From assembly GCA_024663395.1 (NCBI GenBank), contig JANFAH010000031.1:62001-126000 (forward strand): a DNA stretch of 64,000 nucleotides. Direction: 5' to 3'. Below the pieces are notes generated by a model. The model was not told where the DNA came from. It did no database searches and was given only the letters and a program-made list of their open reading frames with translations. The translations under genes and the position numbers were made by a program. Positions 59,738-64,000 of this stretch are shown here, one piece after another; position 1 is the stretch's first letter; each line of letters starts with the position of its first letter. The stretch comes from Pisolithus tinctorius (Eukaryota > Basidiomycota > Agaricomycetes > Boletales > Pisolithaceae).

Positions 59738-60976
59738 ATGTCCTCTCAGCGTCAGAACAAAACCCCCCAGCCCACCCCTGGTCACTCTCGTGACTACTCC
59801 CAGGTCGCCAATGACAACCTAGTCATCCTTACAGACGACTCGACAGACACCGAGTGTGAGAAGACAGCGGAGAAGGCACATTGGCAAGAAGAGGTGGAGA
59901 AGAAGGAGTGAGAACGCGAGGTGGAGCGCAAGGCCAAACGAGAGGAGGCCAAGCAACGAAAGGCGGAAGAGGCATGGCAGGAGGCGGAGCGGAGGCAGAG
60001 AGAGGAGGAGGAAGCGCAGTGGAAGAAGGCAGCAGATGAAGAGGCCGAAAGGCAAAGACAGAGAGCGGTGGAAGAGGCAGAGAAGCAGAGGCAGAGGGCC
60101 CAGGCCAGGTGGGATGAGGCCGTGCAAAGGTGAGTGACAGAATCCTACAAGTCAGGCAGAGCTGACTTGTATTTTTATTTCAGGTTAAGCGGCATGGTCT
60201 ATGATGTCAACACCACCCAGAGGGTCCCTGGGACCTCTGTGGTGGTCACTGCGACCAGGCGGCCCCCTTGCACTCGCTGCATAGCAAGTCTGACAGCGGG
60301 TCAGTGTGAGCCAGGGCAAGGTAAGACCAGGGCCTGCGTGCCCTGCCACAACAAGAAGAAAACCTGCAGTTGGACATGGGAAGAGGTGGTGGCAGGACCC
60401 TCGCGGAAGAGAGCAGGGACAGGGAGTTCCCAAGGAGAGAAGAAGAAGAGGACGCAAGGGAAGGGAAAGGAGAAAGTGATAGAGACAGAGGAAGCAGATG
60501 ACAAGCGGGAGGTAGGCAGAGAAGATGAGGAGGAGCCAGCAACACTGCACAAGGGACCCTTAGCAGTGGGGGTCTCCTCCTGGTGGGTGGAGTGGGAGTG
60601 GGAGCAGCAGCTGCAGGCTGCGGAGAGGTATGCGGCGGCACACGAGAAGGCTGCGACAGCCTTCGAGAGGATGGCAAGGGCAGTGGAGCAGATGGCGGTG
60701 GCTGCAGAGTGGACAGCTGACGAGTGGGCGCTGTACTGTGCCTGGGCAGAGTGGGCAGAGATGAGGAGGAGGGAGGATGCACAAGAGGCCAGGATGGCTG
60801 AGCTCGAGCACACAGGCGGAGGATGGAAGAGGCCTCAGTCAGAGGTGGAGGAGGACAAGAACAAGGAAGCGGACGAAGGTGCGGAGGGGGATAACGAGGA
60901 AGAGGAAGAAGTCAGAGGAGAGAAGGAAGGCGGAGAAGAACAGGAGGGTGATGGAGGACAAGCGATGGAAGAGTAG
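59738..60976 (+). pseudogene. family-A antisense gene with Zn2Cys6-like cluster (one stop)
   Basis: Lies between integrase and 3' LTR but is read opposite to pol. Exons 59738-60129 and 60184-60976 (395 codons), intron with GTGAGT donor and TTTCAG acceptor. The start is MSSQRQNKTPQPTPGH, then a long charged coiled coil. Next comes a cysteine cluster C-x2-C-x8-C-x9-C-x2-C-x6-C (CTRC ... CVPC ... C), close to the fungal Zn(II)2Cys6 pattern. A KKKR-rich basic patch, a W/A-rich helix and an acidic tail ending AMEE follow. A TGA at 59909-59911 interrupts exon 1 where CGA is likely. Similar charged, Cys-cluster ORFs accompany Gypsy elements in Agaricomycetes. A DNA- or RNA-binding role is inference. 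Confidence 0.65.
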
Positions 60977-61171
60977 AGTAGTTTTTGTTTTCTTTTTTTT
61001 TTTTCTTTTTTGTCTTTAGTTTGTATATTTTGTATTACTACGAGATAGACTTTTGATTTTGTTTGTGACTCTGAGAAGTGAAATGGATAAGTGGAGAAAA
61101 TTCTAAAGTACTTAAGGTAGTTCAGTAAGAGGCGGAGTTGGCCCATGGAGGAGGTTTATGTAGGTGGAGTA

Positions 61172-64000
61172 TTATGGCAGAAGTTGGTACGGGCCAGGTT
61201 TGTGTGGATAGCGTTCATGGAAAGCAGATACTATGTCGGAAGCGTGATCTAGCTCAGTTGCAAGCAACCAAGAGGTTTCTTTGTCGGTGTTCTTGTAACC
61301 AGCCCAGCAGACTAGATACAAGAGTTGACAGTGGCGGCGACGGTGGTCCACCTTAGAGTCGAGTATCTCTGATACTTCATACTCAAGGTCACCATCGACA
61401 TCCACTGGCGGAGGCAGAGGTTGTTGCCAGTTTGGGAAAGGGTTAGCCGCTGTGGCTTCCAGTTGTGAGACATGGAAGACTGGATGTACCGAGCGCATAG
61501 AGTCAGGGAGATTAAGGGTGACAGAATGCGTACCTGGCCTGGCCAGGATGGTGAATGGACCTAAGTACTTTTTGGAGAGTTTTTCCAAAGGACGAGTGGA
61601 GCGGAAGTACTTGGCTTTGATGTAGGCCTGTTCTCCAACCTTGAACTCAGGTGGAGGTATGTGTTTAGCATCTGCTGGACCCTGGTAGCACTGTTGAGCG
61701 GCAGACATTTTGGAGTGGAGGAAGTCATGAAGGGCAGAGAGCTTGACAACGTAGTCATGAGCCCTCAGAGAGGTGAAGTCTTGGTCAGGGACCACAGACA
61801 AGTTTGGATGGTATCCCTTGTTAGCGAAGAAGGGAGAAACTCCAGTAGTCGCACTTGGTGTGTTGTTGAAAGCAAACTCTGCTAGAGGTAACAGCTCAGC
61901 CCAGTTGTCTTGTTGGTAGTTGCAGTAGACATGAAGGTATTGTTCGAGGGTCTGGTTCATTTGCTCGGTCTGGCCATCGCCTTCTGGGTGGTAACCCAAA
62001 GTGAAGTGAAGATGCATATCAAGGGCCTTTCCTAAAGAGTGGAAGAAGTGTGAGACGAACTCAGGACCTCTGTTGGAGGTGACATTAGCTGGTACTCCAT
62101 GCTTGGAGAAGACATGGGTAAGGAAGAGCTTAGCGAGTTCGGTGGAGGTGACAGAGTTGTGGGTGGGGATGAACACCGCTTGCTTTGAGAGGCAGTCCAC
62201 TACCATGAGTATGGCGGAGTAGCCATCGGAGTTGGGGAGGTGTTTGATGAAGTCCATGGAGATGGAGTTCCAAGGTCTCTCTGGGATGGGGAGTTGCTTC
62301 AGTAGACCATAAGGGTGGTGGCGTGGAGTTTTGCTCTGTCCACAGGCAGTGCAAGACCTGACATATTCTTTCATGTCGGAGTGGAGGTTGGGCCACACAT
62401 AGTCCCTGCGGACAAGTTCTAGGGTGCGGTTTTGCCTGAAATGGCCTGCTAGAGGATGATCATGCTTGAACCGAAGCACTTGAAGGCAGAGGTCATCAAT
62501 GTCAGGGACAAAGATATGACTGTCAAGGCAGAGTAGACCGTCAGAGTCCAGGGACCACTGAGGCTTAGTCAGAGTTGGGAGATGGCTGGCAGAGACAGGG
62601 TCAGAGGGTAGGGCAGAGATGATGTCAGAGTGCAAGCACTCAACATCGAAGACCATGGCGGTGTGGAGTACAGGTGCCAAGAGGGTGGTGGTACGGAGGG
62701 ATGATGTGAGTTGCTCCTGTGTAAACATAGGGCGGAGATTGTGAGGATTTACCTGCGCATAGTTCCTATCCCCCCCTTTTGGGTAGACGTCCCAACGTCA
62801 TGTAAGTGTGTCAGGTTTGGCTCCCAAGCGGCCAGGTTGGAAGCAGATAGAAAGATTAAACTGGGAAAGGTACTCCGACCAGTGGGCCTGTCGACAAGTG
62901 AGAACCTTAGAGGTGGAAAAGTACTCAAGGTTTTTGTGGTCCGTCACCACGTCGACAGGTAAGGCGGAGCCTTCTAAGTAATGCTGCCAATGGCAGAAGG
63001 CCTCAAAGATAGCCAACAGCTCCTTGTCATGGGTATCATAGTTGAGTTCTGGCGCGGTCATGGTGCAAGAGTAGAAAGCGACTGGGCGGAGTTCACCATC
63101 GGAGCAGGTGATCAACAAAATGCCAGCAATGGCATAGTTGGAGGCGTCGGTTTCAACTGTAAGTGGAGCGTCAGGAACCCAATGAGTGAGAATAGGAGCG
63201 GAGCTGAAGGCATCCTTCAGGTGGAGGAAAGTGGACCGGCACTCCTCAGAAAAGTTCCAAGGAGCACCCTTTCGTGTGAGGTGAGTGAGTGGAACGACAA
63301 TGTTGGAGTAGTTATTAATGAATCATCTGTAGAAATTTGTGAAGCCGAGGAAAGACTGGATGTCTCACACCTTCCACAGCTCAGGCCAGTCATGGACTGC
63401 CTGAACCTTCTCAGTGGACATGGTGAGACTGGAGGGAGAAAGAACATAATCGAGGTACTCGACAGAGTCGGAGTGAAACTCGCACTTCTCCGGCTTGGCA
63501 TAAAGGCCATGCTTTCGAAGGCAGCAGAGTACCTCTTTTATGTGTTCATGATGCGACTCCGTGTCCTGTGAATAGATTAGGATGTCATCGAGGTATACCA
63601 TGACGCCGACATTGAGCATGTCTGCAAAGATGCTATTGACGAATCGCTGGAAAGCCACAGGCACGTTAGTCAGACTGAATGGCATCACCTGCCACTCGTA
63701 AGAACCATAACGAGTGCAGAAAGCTGTTTTCCATTCATCTCCATCTGCTATGCAGACCAGATGATAGGCATGGTGGAGATCGATCTTGGTGTAGACTTTA
63801 GTGCGGCTTGGAGAGTCGAGTAGGTCGGAGATGAGTGGCAGCAGATAGTGATCTTTTTTCGTGATTGTATTGAGTCCTCGGTAGTCTATGGAGAGGCGGA
63901 GTGAGCCATCCTTCTTTTTCACGAAGAGGACAGGGGCACCGTGAGTGGAGGTGGACTGTTTGATGAAGCTGTAGCCAAGATGCTTGTCAATGAAGGTGCA
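61172..64000 (-). pseudogene. A3 pol: RT, RNase H, integrase, chromodomain
   Basis: RT with YLDD (VMVYLDDILIY) is at 63922-63365 and continues past the window edge. Then RNase H (VETDASNYAIAGILL; DVVTDHKNLEYFS), integrase zinc finger (HPLAGH ... CTACG), catalytic core MDFIKHL, TSNRGPEF, GDGQTEQ, and a chromodomain (LLYLVCWAGYKNTDKETSW). Stops: TGA at 63365, TGA at 63323-63325 and TGA at 62798, each explained by CGA to TGA. The second integrase Asp is Asn (AAC, 62072-62074), again a CpG transition from GAC. The enzyme is dead. Confidence 0.85.

Larger units (their letters stand above)
58829..64000 (-). mobile_element. Family-A Gypsy element A3, runs off the window
   Basis: Minus strand: pol (from beyond 64000 to 61172), an antisense gene on the plus strand (59738-60976), polypurine tract (complement of gtgccccccccttag, 59543-59557) and 3' LTR 58829-59542. 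A TATA box (complement tataaaag near 59151) is in the LTR. The 5' LTR and gag lie outside the window, so the target duplication (perhaps atgta) cannot be checked. Confidence 0.85.

Noticed and set aside
60185..60813. Long minus-strand ORFs over the antisense gene of A3
   Set aside because: Composition is the complement of a Glu/Lys/Arg-rich coding exon; no motif.
1..64000. CRISPR arrays, bacterial operons, riboswitches, rRNA genes
   Set aside because: Intron-rich eukaryotic genes throughout; no short direct-repeat arrays with spacers and no rRNA-like sequence seen.

Overview
This window looks like nuclear DNA of a filamentous basidiomycete, most likely an Agaricomycete. Genes carry many introns of about 45-65 bases with GTRNGT donors. 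There is a NACHT-WD40 NLR-like gene, a Plavaka-type transposase, and several chromodomain Ty3/Gypsy retrotransposons. I could not assign a species. All gene models were spliced by eye; in every model called a CDS the exon phases add up to a whole number of codons.

Layout. 1-4017 is a decayed tract in which I find no CpG dinucleotide. 4018-7872 (minus) is a seven-exon NACHT-WD40 gene whose 3' third lies in the same CpG-free block. 8049-12237 is non-genic with relics. 12238-16233 (+) is a ten-exon gene resembling ZIP2/SHOC1-type XPF-like meiotic proteins. It is followed after 83 bp by a nine-exon MAU2/SCC4 cohesin-loader gene (16317-19172). From about 20.3 kb to the right edge the window is a nested transposon cluster.

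The cluster, outermost first. Family-A Gypsy element A1 (20338-23967) is cut by a second retroelement, R0, whose 5' end is at 23968. The gag of R0 is split by a 13,233-bp DNA transposon (24725-37957) with 12-bp perfect terminal inverted repeats and a TC target duplication. Removing it with one TC restores the gag reading frame. This transposon holds a dead Plavaka-type transposase, two intact cargo genes (31050-31499 minus; 34831-36778 plus) and a broken membrane-protein gene (32176-34272). The protease region of R0 is then interrupted by Gypsy element 1 (39818-47999, TSD tgacc). A 1.86-kb LTR-like family C is present three times, each with a 4-bp duplication (ccgg, gcat, ccag). Copy C3 is itself split by Gypsy element 2 (48242-54090, TSD aaagt) and a solo family-A LTR (55482-56215, TSD ggcac). 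A 451-bp solo LTR, E (TSD catga), sits in an LTR of element 1. A Gypsy gag (57150-58766) and another family-A element (A3, 58829 to beyond the window) close the region.

The common theme is CpG loss. CpG-poor blocks end sharply at insertion boundaries. Most premature stops are CGA to TGA, and catalytic Asp codons in one reverse transcriptase and one integrase became Asn by the same CpG transition. Element 2 is nearly intact: gag, a canonical -1 slippery heptamer, and pol spoiled by one CGA to TGA stop. Family A carries an antisense two-exon gene with a Zn2Cys6-like cysteine cluster between integrase and 3' LTR.
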